Shown: positions 34,531-43,984, counted from the stretch's first letter. The stretch is 64,000 bases of DNA from Arsenicibacter rosenii (GCF_001870735.1 NZ_MORL01000014.1:62001-126000), one strand, 5' to 3'. Numbers and translations: made by a program. Notes: generated from the letters alone by a model not told the origin.

Positions 34531-36191
34531 TCTTTTGTCCGTAACCAAACGCCTGCCTGCCCGGCCAGTAATTGAATGGTTTGGGTAAAGGCCTGTACTG
34601 CCTGCTGGGTTTGTTCCGCTGACCAATTCAGAAAATGCCCCATTATTTCGCCGGTCGGCCGACTGGCTGCCAGCGCGGCCTCCCAGTCGACAAGGCCCAG
34701 CCGGATCCGGCGCATGAGCACATCGTCCATCGTTTGTGCCATTTCTTCAGTCAGGGCGTAAATCACTTCCGCTCGTATAAACGGATGCCCTTCAACGAGC
34801 AGTTGCCCATAACTGGCCTGTTCACGAGCCAGTCCGGCAATTTTTGCTGCGTTGGTGCCGTACGTAAAGAGCAGGTGCTCAACCGTATCAGCCGGCAAAT
34901 GGGAAAATGCCTTACGGAATTCGCTCTGAAAGCTGCCGGTAAAACCATCCCCGCCCGCAACCGCCAGTGTTTCGGTGTTACTTTTTACCGTATGCCCTGA
35001 CAACTGGCAACACCGGTCAATGGTCTCTTCTGCCATAAGGCGGTAGGTTGTCCATTTGCCACCCATAATACTCACCAGCCCTGATGTCTGATCTACTTCT
35101 ACTTCGTGATCCCGGACCACGCTCCGGCTTTCCGTGGCGGCATTGTCATGATCGGGCTGGAGTAATGGGCGCAGACCGGCAAAACCTCCGGTAATCTGGC
35201 TTGTCGACAGCGGATTGGCCAGATATTGGTTAACGTGTTCAGTCAGATAGGCGGCTTCTTCCGGCACCAGATGTGGTACATCGTTGGGGTGGGCTTCGGT
35301 ATCCGTTGTACCAATCAGATAATGACCACGCCAGGGAATGGCAAACAGCACACGTCCGTCAGATGTAGAAGGTACCAGTAAAGCAGCCTGTGCTTTGCCA
35401 ACGGCTGCCATAGGCATTACCACGTGCGAGCCTTTACTGGCTCGCATGCGCTGGCTTTTTCCGGGGCTGGCATCCTGCCGCATCTGATCGGCAAGGGTGC
35501 CGGTAGCATTCACAAACACCGTTGCCCGGATGGTAAACGTTTCCCCGGTCAAGGTATCCTCTACCTCGATAGCGGTCAGTTTGCCGGTTTCATTTTTCCG
35601 GAAATGAACGGCTTTCAGGTAATTGGCAACGGCAGCGCCTTTCTGTGCGGCTGTCTGCACAAGGGCAAGGTTCAGGCGTGTATCGTCGAACTGACCATCG
35701 TAGTATAATACAGCACTATGAAGCTTATCCGGATTAAACGCCGGGAAATGAGCAAGGGCTTCTTTTTTCGACAGCCACTGGCTGGGCTTTAACTGACGGT
35801 TACCGGCCAGCAGATCATATAGTTTGAGGCCGACGGAGTAATACATACCATCGAACCAGCTTTTGCAGGGAGTCAGCAGTGCCAGCGGATGAGCCAGATG
35901 CGGGGCAATTTTCAGCAGCGTCATGCGCTCGTGAAGGGCCTTCCGCACCAGGGATAACTGTTTGGGGTCTAATTTTTTAAAAGCCTGTTCCAGATAGCGG
36001 ACTCCGCCATGGACAAGCTTTGTCGAGGTGCCCGAGGTTACCGAACAAAAATCACCCTGATCAATCAGGGCCGTTTTCAGGCCGCGGGAGGCAGCATCGA
36101 GTGCACAGCCTGCACCCGTTGCCCCGGCACCGATTATACAAATGTCGAAAGATTCAGAACGAAGACGGTTAAGGTGCTTTACGCGGTTCAT
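34521..36191 (-). CDS. glpD: glycerol-3-phosphate dehydrogenase
   Basis: A 556-residue FAD-dependent glycerol-3-phosphate dehydrogenase that oxidises G3P to dihydroxyacetone phosphate and passes electrons to quinone at the membrane. The FAD dinucleotide motif is FDICIIGAGATGAGCALDAA. The GlpD signature is SGTSTKLVHGGVRYLEQAF, and GHYLIGTTDTE and SIMGGKWTTYRLMAEETID are further conserved segments. The start ATG shares one base with the crtZ stop (TGATG), implying translational coupling. It completes glycerol use together with the distant glpK. Confidence 0.95.
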   Translation of the reverse strand: MNRVKHLNRLRSESFDICIIGAGATGAGCALDAASRGLKTALIDQGDFCSVTSGTSTKLVHGGVRYLEQAFKKLDPKQLSLVRKALHERMTLLKIAPHLAHPLALLTPCKSWFDGMYYSVGLKLYDLLAGNRQLKPSQWLSKKEALAHFPAFNPDKLHSAVLYYDGQFDDTRLNLALVQTAAQKGAAVANYLKAVHFRKNETGKLTAIEVEDTLTGETFTIRATVFVNATGTLADQMRQDASPGKSQRMRASKGSHVVMPMAAVGKAQAALLVPSTSDGRVLFAIPWRGHYLIGTTDTEAHPNDVPHLVPEEAAYLTEHVNQYLANPLSTSQITGGFAGLRPLLQPDHDNAATESRSVVRDHEVEVDQTSGLVSIMGGKWTTYRLMAEETIDRCCQLSGHTVKSNTETLAVAGGDGFTGSFQSEFRKAFSHLPADTVEHLLFTYGTNAAKIAGLAREQASYGQLLVEGHPFIRAEVIYALTEEMAQTMDDVLMRRIRLGLVDWEAALAASRPTGEIMGHFLNWSAEQTQQAVQAFTQTIQLLAGQAGVWLRTKEKA

Positions 36192-36667
36192 CAGGATAAG
36201 GATTGGTCGGTCTTTGCCGTTTTCACCGGCACATCATATTGCTTGGGTGCATATAAAAAACCGAACGCCTGAGCGCCTTCTTTGGTATGCACTTTATGAT
36301 GAATGTAATGTGCCCGGATAATCCGCTTCATATACCGGCTTTGGAATTTGTGCTTGAATTTAACGCGTTGATGAACAATAACGTCATGAAAAACAAAATA
36401 GAAGGCCCCATAGAGTGTCACACCGGCCCCTATCCAGGTCAGGTAATTCAGCGAAGCTACTTCAATACCAACCACAATTAAGGTAATGGCAACGGCACTG
36501 AAAACGACCGCAAATAAGTCATTCCACTCAAAAAAACCTTTGTGGTGGTTATGATGATCCTGGTGCCAGCTCCAGAGCCAGCCATGCATGATGTACTTAT
36601 GTGTAAACCAGGCGACACCTTCCATGAACAGAAATGTACCAATAACGAGGGCAACGTTTAGCAGCAT
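36191..36667 (-). CDS. crtZ: beta-carotene hydroxylase / fatty acid hydroxylase superfamily
   Basis: A 158-residue di-iron membrane hydroxylase of the CrtZ type. The four His clusters are present: HKYIMHG, HQDHHNHH, HDVIVHQR and HYIHHKVH. Membrane helices flank them (LLNVALVIGTFLFMEGVAWF; VFSAVAITLIVVGIEVASL). CrtZ hydroxylates beta-carotene rings to give zeaxanthin, fitting the pigmented Cytophagales. The ATG at 36667 (MLLNVALVIGTF) was chosen over an in-frame codon at 36748 because the longer N-terminus has no family counterpart. No other carotenoid genes are visible here. Confidence 0.88.
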   Translation of the reverse strand: MLLNVALVIGTFLFMEGVAWFTHKYIMHGWLWSWHQDHHNHHKGFFEWNDLFAVVFSAVAITLIVVGIEVASLNYLTWIGAGVTLYGAFYFVFHDVIVHQRVKFKHKFQSRYMKRIIRAHYIHHKVHTKEGAQAFGFLYAPKQYDVPVKTAKTDQSLS

Positions 36668-36906
36668 TTTTGTGTTATTATTGTATAAAAGTACAACGAT
36701 TTGGGTTGATACTGATTCGGGCAGCCGAGAAATAGCAGACACCGACATCCTGATAACTAATTGTGTTACGGAAAAGTTAGCGAATGCTCTTTTTTCTGGT
36801 TTTATGCCTTGACAATTACGTCGTACAACCTTTATTTGGCTATAGCGTTAATAGGCTGTAGCTTATTGATCATTAATCAGTGCTCACACTATTTTGTAAG
36901 CCATCT

Positions 36907-37557
36907 ATGGACTACCGGGCACTCAAGGATTTGGTTAGACACGGGGAAGGCAGCCAGTTGGAGTTTAAACTCAAATCCAACCACCCCGAAAAAATTATTC
37001 GCGAAATGGTCGCCTTTGCCAATACCGAAGGTGGTATTTTGCTGATTGGCGTAGGAGATGATAAGTCGGTGCAGGGCCTTAAATACGCCGATGAAGACGA
37101 ATACCTGCTTGTGCGGGCGCTCGAAAAGTTTTGCTTTCCTGCCATCTCATATACTCTGGAGCGGATCAGTATTCCGGGCGAACGGGAGGTCCTGATGTTT
37201 CGGGTGCCGCGAAGCCCGTCACGCCCTCACTACATCGTGCCTGACCCTCAGAAACCGGAAGAAAAAAAAGCGTATGTGCGTGTCGCTGACAAATCAGTGC
37301 AGGCCAGCAAAGAGGTACGCGAAATCCTGAAAGGGGAGCGGGATGCGCGCAACATCCGGTTCAGCTACGGCGATAAGGAGCGCATGTTGATGAAACATCT
37401 GGGGGAGCACGACCGGATAACGGTGGACCTGTTTGCTTCCGTTGCCGGTATTTCACGAAAGATTGCTTCCCGGACTCTGGTCCTGCTGGTGTTGGCCAAC
37501 GTGCTTGAGGTGCACCCCAATGAAGTAATGGACTACTTCACGAGCCGGGCGGCGTAA
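36907..37557 (+). CDS. AlbA_2 (Schlafen AlbA_2) domain protein
   Basis: A 216-residue protein with an N-terminal AlbA_2 domain: HGEGSQLEFKLKSNHPEKII, REMVAFANTEGGILLIGVGD and FRVPRSPSRPHYIVPD. These domains bind nucleic acid or nucleotides and are often annotated as ATP-binding. The C-terminus (LMKHLGEHDRITVDLFASVA, then SRKIASRTLVLLVLANVLEV) looks like a winged helix, suggesting a transcription regulator. ATG 36907 was chosen over an in-frame codon at 36880 because the domain begins directly after it. No partner gene is evident. Confidence 0.85.
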   Translation: MDYRALKDLVRHGEGSQLEFKLKSNHPEKIIREMVAFANTEGGILLIGVGDDKSVQGLKYADEDEYLLVRALEKFCFPAISYTLERISIPGEREVLMFRVPRSPSRPHYIVPDPQKPEEKKAYVRVADKSVQASKEVREILKGERDARNIRFSYGDKERMLMKHLGEHDRITVDLFASVAGISRKIASRTLVLLVLANVLEVHPNEVMDYFTSRAA

Positions 37558-37565
37558 CCATTTCG

Positions 37566-37610
37566 TTCCGGGTTACGGCGATCAGAGGTACTGGACACCG
37601 TAACCCGGAA
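37566..37610. terminator. bidirectional hairpin between converging genes
   Basis: TTCCGGGTTACGG (37566-37578) and its exact complement (37598-37610) make a 13-bp stem. It sits 8 bp after the AlbA_2 gene stop and 3 bp before the stop of the cytochrome gene on the other strand. Confidence 0.7.
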
Positions 37611-37613
37611 CAT

Positions 37614-39128
37614 TTATTTCTTTTCTGTTTTGCCTTCTGCCACGGCCGTAGTCTGCGTAAACTCAGCGATGCGGGCTTCGGTGAGGCCGCCGATAAACTC
37701 AACACCCGGCATTGCCTGTCTGGCTTCGGCCAGCCCTTTTTCGGTTATGCCGGTTTGCCAGATGTAAACGGTACGCAGGCTTTTAATGCCTGCCAGCTGT
37801 TTCAGGCCGGCATCGGTGATTTTGGTGCCGTAAAGGTTCAGGTACTCCAGATAAGGTAATGCCGTCAATTGTTTCAGACCAGCATCCGTTACGGCCGTTT
37901 GCTCCAAATGTAATTTTTGCAGGTTTTTCAGTTGGGCTACCTGCGCAAGGGCGGCATCGGTGATTTTGGTGTCTCCCAGTTTCAGCCAGACAATCTGCCC
38001 GGCCGCTTTCGTCAGTCTGGCTGCCTGCTGGTCACTGAAATTCCGGTTATTGACGGCGCTGACTTCCAGCTGATTCTGCTCTTTCGACAAGGGCATCACC
38101 AGTAAACCCTGCGTCTTCAGCTCGTTCAGGGCTGAGGCATCGGCCGGTGCCAGTTTCATGCTCAGCACCGGCGATTCCGGAAGCGATGGCTTAGCGGCCG
38201 GATTGGCTGACGGGCTGCCTCCCGAACCCAGTGACGCTAAAGCGGGCTTAACGGCATCTGTTACGGTCAGGTCCGCAACCTTTTTGTCAAACGGGGCGCC
38301 CTGGTCGATCCACCAGGTCAGAATGGCTACCTGGCTGTCGGTGAGCTGGGTTTTGCCTTTGGGCGGCATGTGGTGATCATCTTCCAAAGGCAGCAGACAC
38401 CGTTTTACCAGCTCGCTTTCTCCCCCTTTACCAGCAACGAAAACAGGACCATCTTCTCCGCCTTTCCGCACCATATCAGGGGTATCCAGCCGGAGATCAC
38501 CTTTTGACTTTTCGGGGTTATGGCACTGAACACAGCGGCTTTTCAGAATCGGATTCACAATCTGATCGTAAACGAGTGCCTGGTTGACATCGGCAATCGG
38601 TTTAATCGCTACCTCCTGCTCGCGTGGCGGAATCCCCGCCAGCGTACGGATTGGCTCCGGCGTATATTGCGTCAGATAGTCGGAACCATGGGTTAAGGAC
38701 CCGCCAAGGTGACCTGCCGACATAAGCAGCCCAATCCCCGCCAGCAGAGAAAGACTATAAACGAGTGAGCCAAATGGTATTTTTTCGCCGAAACGACTGG
38801 ATTTGGCCAGCCACGCCAGCCACGCGAAAACGGCGACGCCGATGCCCTGCCACTGATGTGCTGACAGCGTGTCGGCCTCATATCCGCCACCCAGCGACAG
38901 CATGTAGCCGAAGACGCAGGCAAAGGTAGCACTGATGGCCGACCAGAACAGAATACCGGCAATGCCGCTATCAGAAATATTGACGTTGCCCAGCCGGCGA
39001 CCGATTTCCAGAATACCGGCAATCAGTAAAAAGCCAATCGGCAGGTGAACAATCAGCGGGTGAAAGTGACCAAAGAAAAGTACCCAGTCAGAAACCTGAG
39101 GGGTAGTTGATGCCTGTAATAAAAGCAT
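37614..39128 (-). CDS. DUF2231 membrane / cytochrome c (CxxCH) / leucine-rich repeat protein
   Basis: A 504-residue three-part protein. About residues 15-165 form several membrane helices with HPLIVHLPIGFLLIAGILE, typical of DUF2231. About 195-290 is a planctomycete-type c-type cytochrome with one haem motif CVQCH and a downstream HHMPPKGK that could supply the axial Met. About 340-480 is a short leucine-rich-repeat run (LKNLQKLHLEQTAVTDAGLK, then QLTALPYLEYLNLYGTKITD). The middle is a Ser/Pro linker. The cytochrome should face the periplasm. It probably partners the Tat-exported propeller encoded just upstream; the redox partner is unknown. Confidence 0.85.
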   Translation of the reverse strand: MLLLQASTTPQVSDWVLFFGHFHPLIVHLPIGFLLIAGILEIGRRLGNVNISDSGIAGILFWSAISATFACVFGYMLSLGGGYEADTLSAHQWQGIGVAVFAWLAWLAKSSRFGEKIPFGSLVYSLSLLAGIGLLMSAGHLGGSLTHGSDYLTQYTPEPIRTLAGIPPREQEVAIKPIADVNQALVYDQIVNPILKSRCVQCHNPEKSKGDLRLDTPDMVRKGGEDGPVFVAGKGGESELVKRCLLPLEDDHHMPPKGKTQLTDSQVAILTWWIDQGAPFDKKVADLTVTDAVKPALASLGSGGSPSANPAAKPSLPESPVLSMKLAPADASALNELKTQGLLVMPLSKEQNQLEVSAVNNRNFSDQQAARLTKAAGQIVWLKLGDTKITDAALAQVAQLKNLQKLHLEQTAVTDAGLKQLTALPYLEYLNLYGTKITDAGLKQLAGIKSLRTVYIWQTGITEKGLAEARQAMPGVEFIGGLTEARIAEFTQTTAVAEGKTEKK

Positions 39129-39170
39129 AGCAATTGAGTAAAATAAGAGTTATCCCGCCTGGATCCGCAA

Positions 39171-40238
39171 TTATCCGACGCGCTCTAACTTGATCGGATA
39201 CGTTTTTCGGGAAGCCCACTGAGCTACATACAGGCTCTCGTCGCCGTCCACCAGCACATCATGCGGATGCAGAAAGGCAGAGAAGGTCCGGTCTTTGCGC
39301 TGTTCCTGTAACTGTCCGTTCTGGTAGACCGGTTCTGTGCCGCCGGGCGTCGAAATTACCTTATCGTTTTTATCGAAAATCTGTACATACCCTGAGTCCG
39401 GATAGGCGTCAGACGTACTCCGGAAGGCCGCTGCAAATATATAGTCGCCGTGCAGAACCGGCCGGCAGATATAGGTCCCCGGTACCGCAATGGTAGACAG
39501 GTACTTACCGTCGAGCGTAAATCGCTTCAGGCAGTTATGCCGGCGGTCGGTAATCAGCAAGGTCGGGTTCGTTTTGTTGCGCGTATCTACGACAATGCCG
39601 TGGCAGCAGTCAAACTGACCGTTCTCGGCCCCTTTTCCACCCCAGTGACGGATGTAGCGGCCTTTGGCGTCGTATTGGGTAATGTAGTTGGCCCCATATC
39701 CGTCGGCTACATAAATATCGCCGTTGACCGGGTTAACGGCGGTTTCGGTGGGTAAAAACTGGGCCGGATGGTCATAGACACCGGTTTCTTTGGGGTAGTC
39801 GATTTTAAACAGTTCCTTGCCTTTGAGGTCGGTTTTAATGACCTGATGCCGGTTCGGGTCGCAGATAAACAGGAACTGCTCACCGCCTTCGTTAGACAGT
39901 GTCAGGCCGTGTGCGCCCGGATAGGTCGTTCCCCAGGCATCCAGCAGTTTACCTGATTTGTCATAGATCAGGATGTTGTTGCGTGTTTCGTTCGTCAACA
40001 GAAAAATACGCCCTTTCGCATCCTGCACCATTTCGTGGCAGTCATTAACGGGGTTTTTACCGGCATCCAACACCCCCCAGTTCGGCACAACACGGTATTT
40101 GTGCGAATTATGACCAACGACCGTTGGTTCGGCAGTGCGGTTTTTACTGAAAAGGGTACCGGGTGCTGCGAGTGCGGCTCCAACGGCTAAGGTAGTCTGG
40201 CGGGCAAATTCCCGGCGATTAACATTCGGCAGTTTCAT
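39171..40238 (-). CDS. Tat-exported NHL-type beta-propeller protein
   Basis: A 355-residue protein with a twin-arginine signal (NRREFARQTTLAVGAALAAP). The mature part has repeated NHL/six-bladed propeller blades such as GRIFLLTNETRNNILIYDKS, GDIYVADGYGANYITQYDAK, and YIRHWGGKGAENGQFDCCHG followed by IVVDTRNKTNPTLLITDRRH. The ATG at 40238 (MKLPNVNRREF) was chosen over an in-frame codon at 40577 because only it begins the Tat signal. It is 42 bp upstream of the cytochrome/LRR gene in the same orientation, so the two likely act together in the periplasm. A catalytic activity is not visible. Confidence 0.85.
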   Translation of the reverse strand: MKLPNVNRREFARQTTLAVGAALAAPGTLFSKNRTAEPTVVGHNSHKYRVVPNWGVLDAGKNPVNDCHEMVQDAKGRIFLLTNETRNNILIYDKSGKLLDAWGTTYPGAHGLTLSNEGGEQFLFICDPNRHQVIKTDLKGKELFKIDYPKETGVYDHPAQFLPTETAVNPVNGDIYVADGYGANYITQYDAKGRYIRHWGGKGAENGQFDCCHGIVVDTRNKTNPTLLITDRRHNCLKRFTLDGKYLSTIAVPGTYICRPVLHGDYIFAAAFRSTSDAYPDSGYVQIFDKNDKVISTPGGTEPVYQNGQLQEQRKDRTFSAFLHPHDVLVDGDESLYVAQWASRKTYPIKLERVG

Positions 40239-40360
40239 GACGTAGCGTATTTGTTCTAAAAGAATCAGAACCACCTCGCTTACTGCCTGACCACAGGCTA
40301 AAAAAAGCACTTGCATTACTGCAAAAATGGTACGAAATTTGTCATCCCTTTTGTATTTCC

Positions 40361-40738
40361 ATGAAAAGTTCGCGCAACATACTGGTTCGTTGGTCAAGCC
40401 TGCTTCTGGCAAGCCTGATGTTGTTCCTGGCTGGATGGAGCCACGAACTGCCGTTGCCCGCGTCGGGAAATGCCAGAAAAGCAACAACGCAGCCGCAAAC
40501 CGGGAAGAAAGCAGGCGCACCAGCCGAAGCAAAGATCCAGGCAGCTTCGTTCGAAGCCGTGGTAACGCCGGCCTCATCGTTTGACTTTACACAGGCCATT
40601 TATCTGTTACCCGCGCCGGTATTTGTCTTTTTATTGCTGGTTGCGGCTTCCCTCCTTCGCATTTTTACAATACCTTATTTCTATTTTAGTTATTTCAGGC
40701 ACGTTTTCGGTCATTTCATTGCCCCCAACGCGCCCTAA
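40361..40738 (+). CDS. small membrane protein upstream of secDF
   Basis: A 125-residue unrecognised protein. The N-terminus is a signal peptide or anchor (NILVRWSSLLLASLMLFLAG). A hydrophilic Ala/Pro/Lys-rich middle follows (ATTQPQTGKKAGAPAEAKIQ), then a C-terminal membrane helix (IYLLPAPVFVFLLLVAASLL) and an aromatic tail (PYFYFSYFRHVFGHF). It ends 127 bp before secDF on the same strand. It looks like a real gene by codon use and start context. A role with SecDF is only suggested by position. Confidence 0.6.
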   Translation: MKSSRNILVRWSSLLLASLMLFLAGWSHELPLPASGNARKATTQPQTGKKAGAPAEAKIQAASFEAVVTPASSFDFTQAIYLLPAPVFVFLLLVAASLLRIFTIPYFYFSYFRHVFGHFIAPNAP

Positions 40739-40865
40739 CGCCTTTCTCCGGAAACGCAGGTTTTCCAATCTCTCCATTTTTCTTACTACCAGTCTTTATT
40801 ACCAATCGTTTACTTTTTCAATCCGTCTGAACCGTTGAGTACGGGTTCGGCCGAAAACCATTGTT

Positions 40866-43800
40866 ATGCAAAATCGTAACGGTATTTTGATTCTGACAGG
40901 GATAATTGCGCTCCTGAGCATTTATTATCTGTCGTTTACGTTCGTTTCACGCAGCATTAAGGACGATGCAACGGCGTATGCAACGAATAAGCAGGGTGTT
41001 GTTAACCTGACAAAAAAACAACGGTATCTGGATTCGCTCTGGAAAGAACCGGTGTATCTGGGTAACACCTTGCAGGAAGTAACGGAGCGTGAGTTAGGCT
41101 TAGGTCTTGACTTACAGGGCGGTATGCACGTTGTACTGGAGGTGGCTCCTGCCGACATCCTGAAAGGAATGGCCGGTAACACCCGTGATCCGAAATTCAA
41201 CCAGGCGCTGAAAGCCGCTGCTGAGGCACAGAAAACGAGCCGGTCAAGCTTCGTTGACCTGTTCATCGATGCCTACAAGGATCTGGTTCCTAACGCCCGT
41301 CTGGCCAGCCTGTTTGCAACAAGCGCCAACCGTGGTAAAATTAACTACCAGTCGACAGATACGGAAGTTCGCCGTTTGCTGAACGAAGAAGTTGAAGGCG
41401 CGATTGGCCGTGCGTTTAAGATCATTCAGGCTCGTGTGGATAAATTCGGTGTGTCGAACGCCAACATCCAGCGTCTGCCGAACTCTGGCCGCGTATTGAT
41501 CGAATTACCAGGTGTGGATAACCCTGAGCGTGTTCGCCGCCTGTTAACGGGAGCTGCGAAACTGGAATTCTGCGAAGTATATCAGTTGGGTGAAATCTCA
41601 ACGGGTCTGGAAGGCCTGGGTGCCTTCTTACTGGAGCAGGAAGCGGCCCGTAAAGCTGCGGCCAAAGCATCGCCGACTGCGCCGGCTTCCGGAACTGCCG
41701 GTAACCTGGCGTCTCAGCTGTCGAGCAAAGCAGATTCTGCGAAAAAAGATACAGCAGCTGCTGGCCAGGCGCTGACACAGCTGTTTGTACCGATCTCACA
41801 AAACCAGCTGGGTGTTTACCTGAAGGATACGGCCCGTGCAAACGCGACTCTGAACGATCCGCAGGTGAAGGCGATGTTTCCTGGTGACATGGTATATGCG
41901 TGGGACCGTAAGTCGTTCCCGACTACCGACAACAAGGAAATTCTGCCGATTTACTTCCTGAAAAAGGCTGGTAACGTGGCTCCGCTGGAAGGTGATGTTA
42001 TCACAGATGCCGCTAACGACTACGATGACCGCGGTCAGCCGGAAGTTACCATGAGCATGAATGCCGAAGGTGCCCGCAAATGGCGTTCACTGACGGCTGC
42101 TAACGTAAACCGTCAGGTAGCGATCTTGCTGGATAACCTGGTGTATACAGCACCAAACGTACAGAATGAAATCCCTAACGGCCGTTCAAGCATCTCAGGT
42201 AGCTTTACGGTTGAAGAGACAAAAGACTTAGCCAACGTACTGAAAGCCGGTAAACTGCCTGCGCCTACAACGATTGTTGAAGAAAGCATCGTTGGGTCAA
42301 CCTTGGGTTCTGAAGCGATTCAGGATGGTCTGCTTTCGTCAGTGGCCGGTTTGTTTGTCATCCTGGCGTTTGTGATTTTCTATTACAACCGTGCCGGTGT
42401 GATTGCTGATGCCGCTCTGTTAGTGAACACGTTCTTCCTGTTAGGCGTAATGGCAGCGGTACCGGGTACGGTACTGACAATGCCGGGTATTGCCGGTATG
42501 GTACTGTCAATCGGTATGGCGGTCGATGCCAACGTACTGATCTTCGAACGGATTAAAGAAGAACTTGCGCTCGGAAAAGGCTTTAAAGTAGCGGTCGCCG
42601 ATGGTTTCAAAAACGCGTACTCGTCGATCTTCGACTCGAACATCACTACCTTACTGACTGGTTTCATCCTGTTGTTGTTCGGTACTGGTCTGATCCGTGG
42701 TTTCGCCGTAACGCTGGTGATTGGTATCTTCACATCGCTTTTCGCCGCTATTCTGATTACCCGTCTGATTCTGGAAGCCTATACAAAAGACGGCAAGACG
42801 GTTAGCTTCTCAGCACCGTGGACGAAGAACCTGTTCAAGGATTCTGACTTCGACTTCGTATCGCGCCGGAAACTGTATTACACCATTTCATCGGTGATCA
42901 TCGGTCTGGGTATTATTTCGGTTATTTTCAAAGGCTTCGGTCTGGGTGTAGACTTCAAAGGTGGTCGTTCATACGTGGTTCGTTTTGAGCAGCCGATCGG
43001 TACGGAAGATGTCCGCAGTGCCCTGACAGATGCGCTGGGTGGCGATGCTCCGGAAGTAAAAACATATGGTGGTACAGGCGTTAACTCGAACCAGATGAAG
43101 GTTACGACTGACTACATGATTGATAACGACGATGCCAATGCCGATAAGCAGGTAGAGGCAGCGATGAACAAAGGCTTAACGAAGATCAGCGGAAACAAGG
43201 CGAAAATCGAGAGCTCGCAGAAAGTAGGTCCTACCATTGCGAAAGACCTGATTTACTCGGCCCTGTGGTCAATCCTGCTGGCGGTTGCGGTCGTATTCGT
43301 CTTCATCCTGATCCGGTTTAAGAAACTGGCCTTCGGTTACGGTGCGGTGGTTGCTCTCTTCCACGACGTATTGGTAATTCTGGCGGTATTCTCGATCTTC
43401 AATGGCTGGCTGCCGTTCTCGCTTGATGTTGACCAGGCGTTTGTCGGTGCCTTGCTGACGATCATGGGTTACTCAATGAACGATACCGTCGTTGTCTTTG
43501 ACCGTGTCCGTGAATACCTGGCCGAGAACAAAGGGAAGAAGGAAAGCATGGCTGCCGTGATCAACAATGCCTTGAACAGCACCCTGAGCCGTACGGCCGT
43601 AACGGGTCTTTCGACTATGCTGGTACTGATCATCCTGTTCATCTTCGGTGGCGCCACCATCCGTGGGTTCTCGTTCGCGATGTTGATCGGGGTTATCGTT
43701 GGTACATACTCATCTCTGTTCGTGGCGACGCCAATCGTGGTTGACTCACTGACGCAGGATCAGGACAAGCCATCGACACCGGCAGCCGGTACAGGTCCTA

Positions 43801-43886
43801 AAGTGACACCAGACCCACTGGCGGTTGCTGAGGGCGAGCCGGCGGTGAAGGTTCCGAAACCAAAAATTCGTCCGTCACAAGCATAA
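40866..43886 (+). CDS. secDF: protein translocase subunit SecDF (fusion)
   Basis: A 1006-residue SecD-SecF fusion, usual in Bacteroidota. It uses the proton-motive force to pull preproteins out of SecYEG. SecD motifs: LGLDLQGGMHVVLEVAPA at the start, and GIAGMVLSIGMAVDANVLIF followed by ERIKEEL in the membrane part. SecF motifs: GLGVDFKGGRSYVVRFEQPI and MGYSMNDTVVVFDRVREYLA. About twelve membrane helices in two sets of six, with a long periplasmic P1 domain containing an Ala/Ser-rich insertion (about residues 260-310). The C-terminal tail is Pro/Lys-rich. A long hairpin follows. Confidence 0.97.
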   Translation: MQNRNGILILTGIIALLSIYYLSFTFVSRSIKDDATAYATNKQGVVNLTKKQRYLDSLWKEPVYLGNTLQEVTERELGLGLDLQGGMHVVLEVAPADILKGMAGNTRDPKFNQALKAAAEAQKTSRSSFVDLFIDAYKDLVPNARLASLFATSANRGKINYQSTDTEVRRLLNEEVEGAIGRAFKIIQARVDKFGVSNANIQRLPNSGRVLIELPGVDNPERVRRLLTGAAKLEFCEVYQLGEISTGLEGLGAFLLEQEAARKAAAKASPTAPASGTAGNLASQLSSKADSAKKDTAAAGQALTQLFVPISQNQLGVYLKDTARANATLNDPQVKAMFPGDMVYAWDRKSFPTTDNKEILPIYFLKKAGNVAPLEGDVITDAANDYDDRGQPEVTMSMNAEGARKWRSLTAANVNRQVAILLDNLVYTAPNVQNEIPNGRSSISGSFTVEETKDLANVLKAGKLPAPTTIVEESIVGSTLGSEAIQDGLLSSVAGLFVILAFVIFYYNRAGVIADAALLVNTFFLLGVMAAVPGTVLTMPGIAGMVLSIGMAVDANVLIFERIKEELALGKGFKVAVADGFKNAYSSIFDSNITTLLTGFILLLFGTGLIRGFAVTLVIGIFTSLFAAILITRLILEAYTKDGKTVSFSAPWTKNLFKDSDFDFVSRRKLYYTISSVIIGLGIISVIFKGFGLGVDFKGGRSYVVRFEQPIGTEDVRSALTDALGGDAPEVKTYGGTGVNSNQMKVTTDYMIDNDDANADKQVEAAMNKGLTKISGNKAKIESSQKVGPTIAKDLIYSALWSILLAVAVVFVFILIRFKKLAFGYGAVVALFHDVLVILAVFSIFNGWLPFSLDVDQAFVGALLTIMGYSMNDTVVVFDRVREYLAENKGKKESMAAVINNALNSTLSRTAVTGLSTMLVLIILFIFGGATIRGFSFAMLIGVIVGTYSSLFVATPIVVDSLTQDQDKPSTPAAGTGPKVTPDPLAVAEGEPAVKVPKPKIRPSQA

Positions 43887-43903
43887 TTTGTGCGTGAGAG
43901 TAA

Positions 43904-43984
43904 ATAAATAGGGTAATTAGGTTAATGAGAAGAAAGTACTGTACGATTTTACTTTCTTCTCAATCCCCTGATTGCCCTATTTAT
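43904..43984 (+). terminator. 81-nt imperfect hairpin after secDF
   Basis: Outer arms ATAAATAGGGTAAT / ATTGCCCTATTTAT (13 of 14 pair) and inner arms TGAGAAGAAAGTA / TACTTTCTTCTCA (13 bp exact, 11-nt loop), with a partly paired middle. It separates secDF from the APC permease gene. Confidence 0.6.

Noticed and set aside
23563-36191. glpK and glpD as one glycerol operon
   Set aside because: They are 9 kb apart with many unrelated genes between, so only a pathway link is supported.
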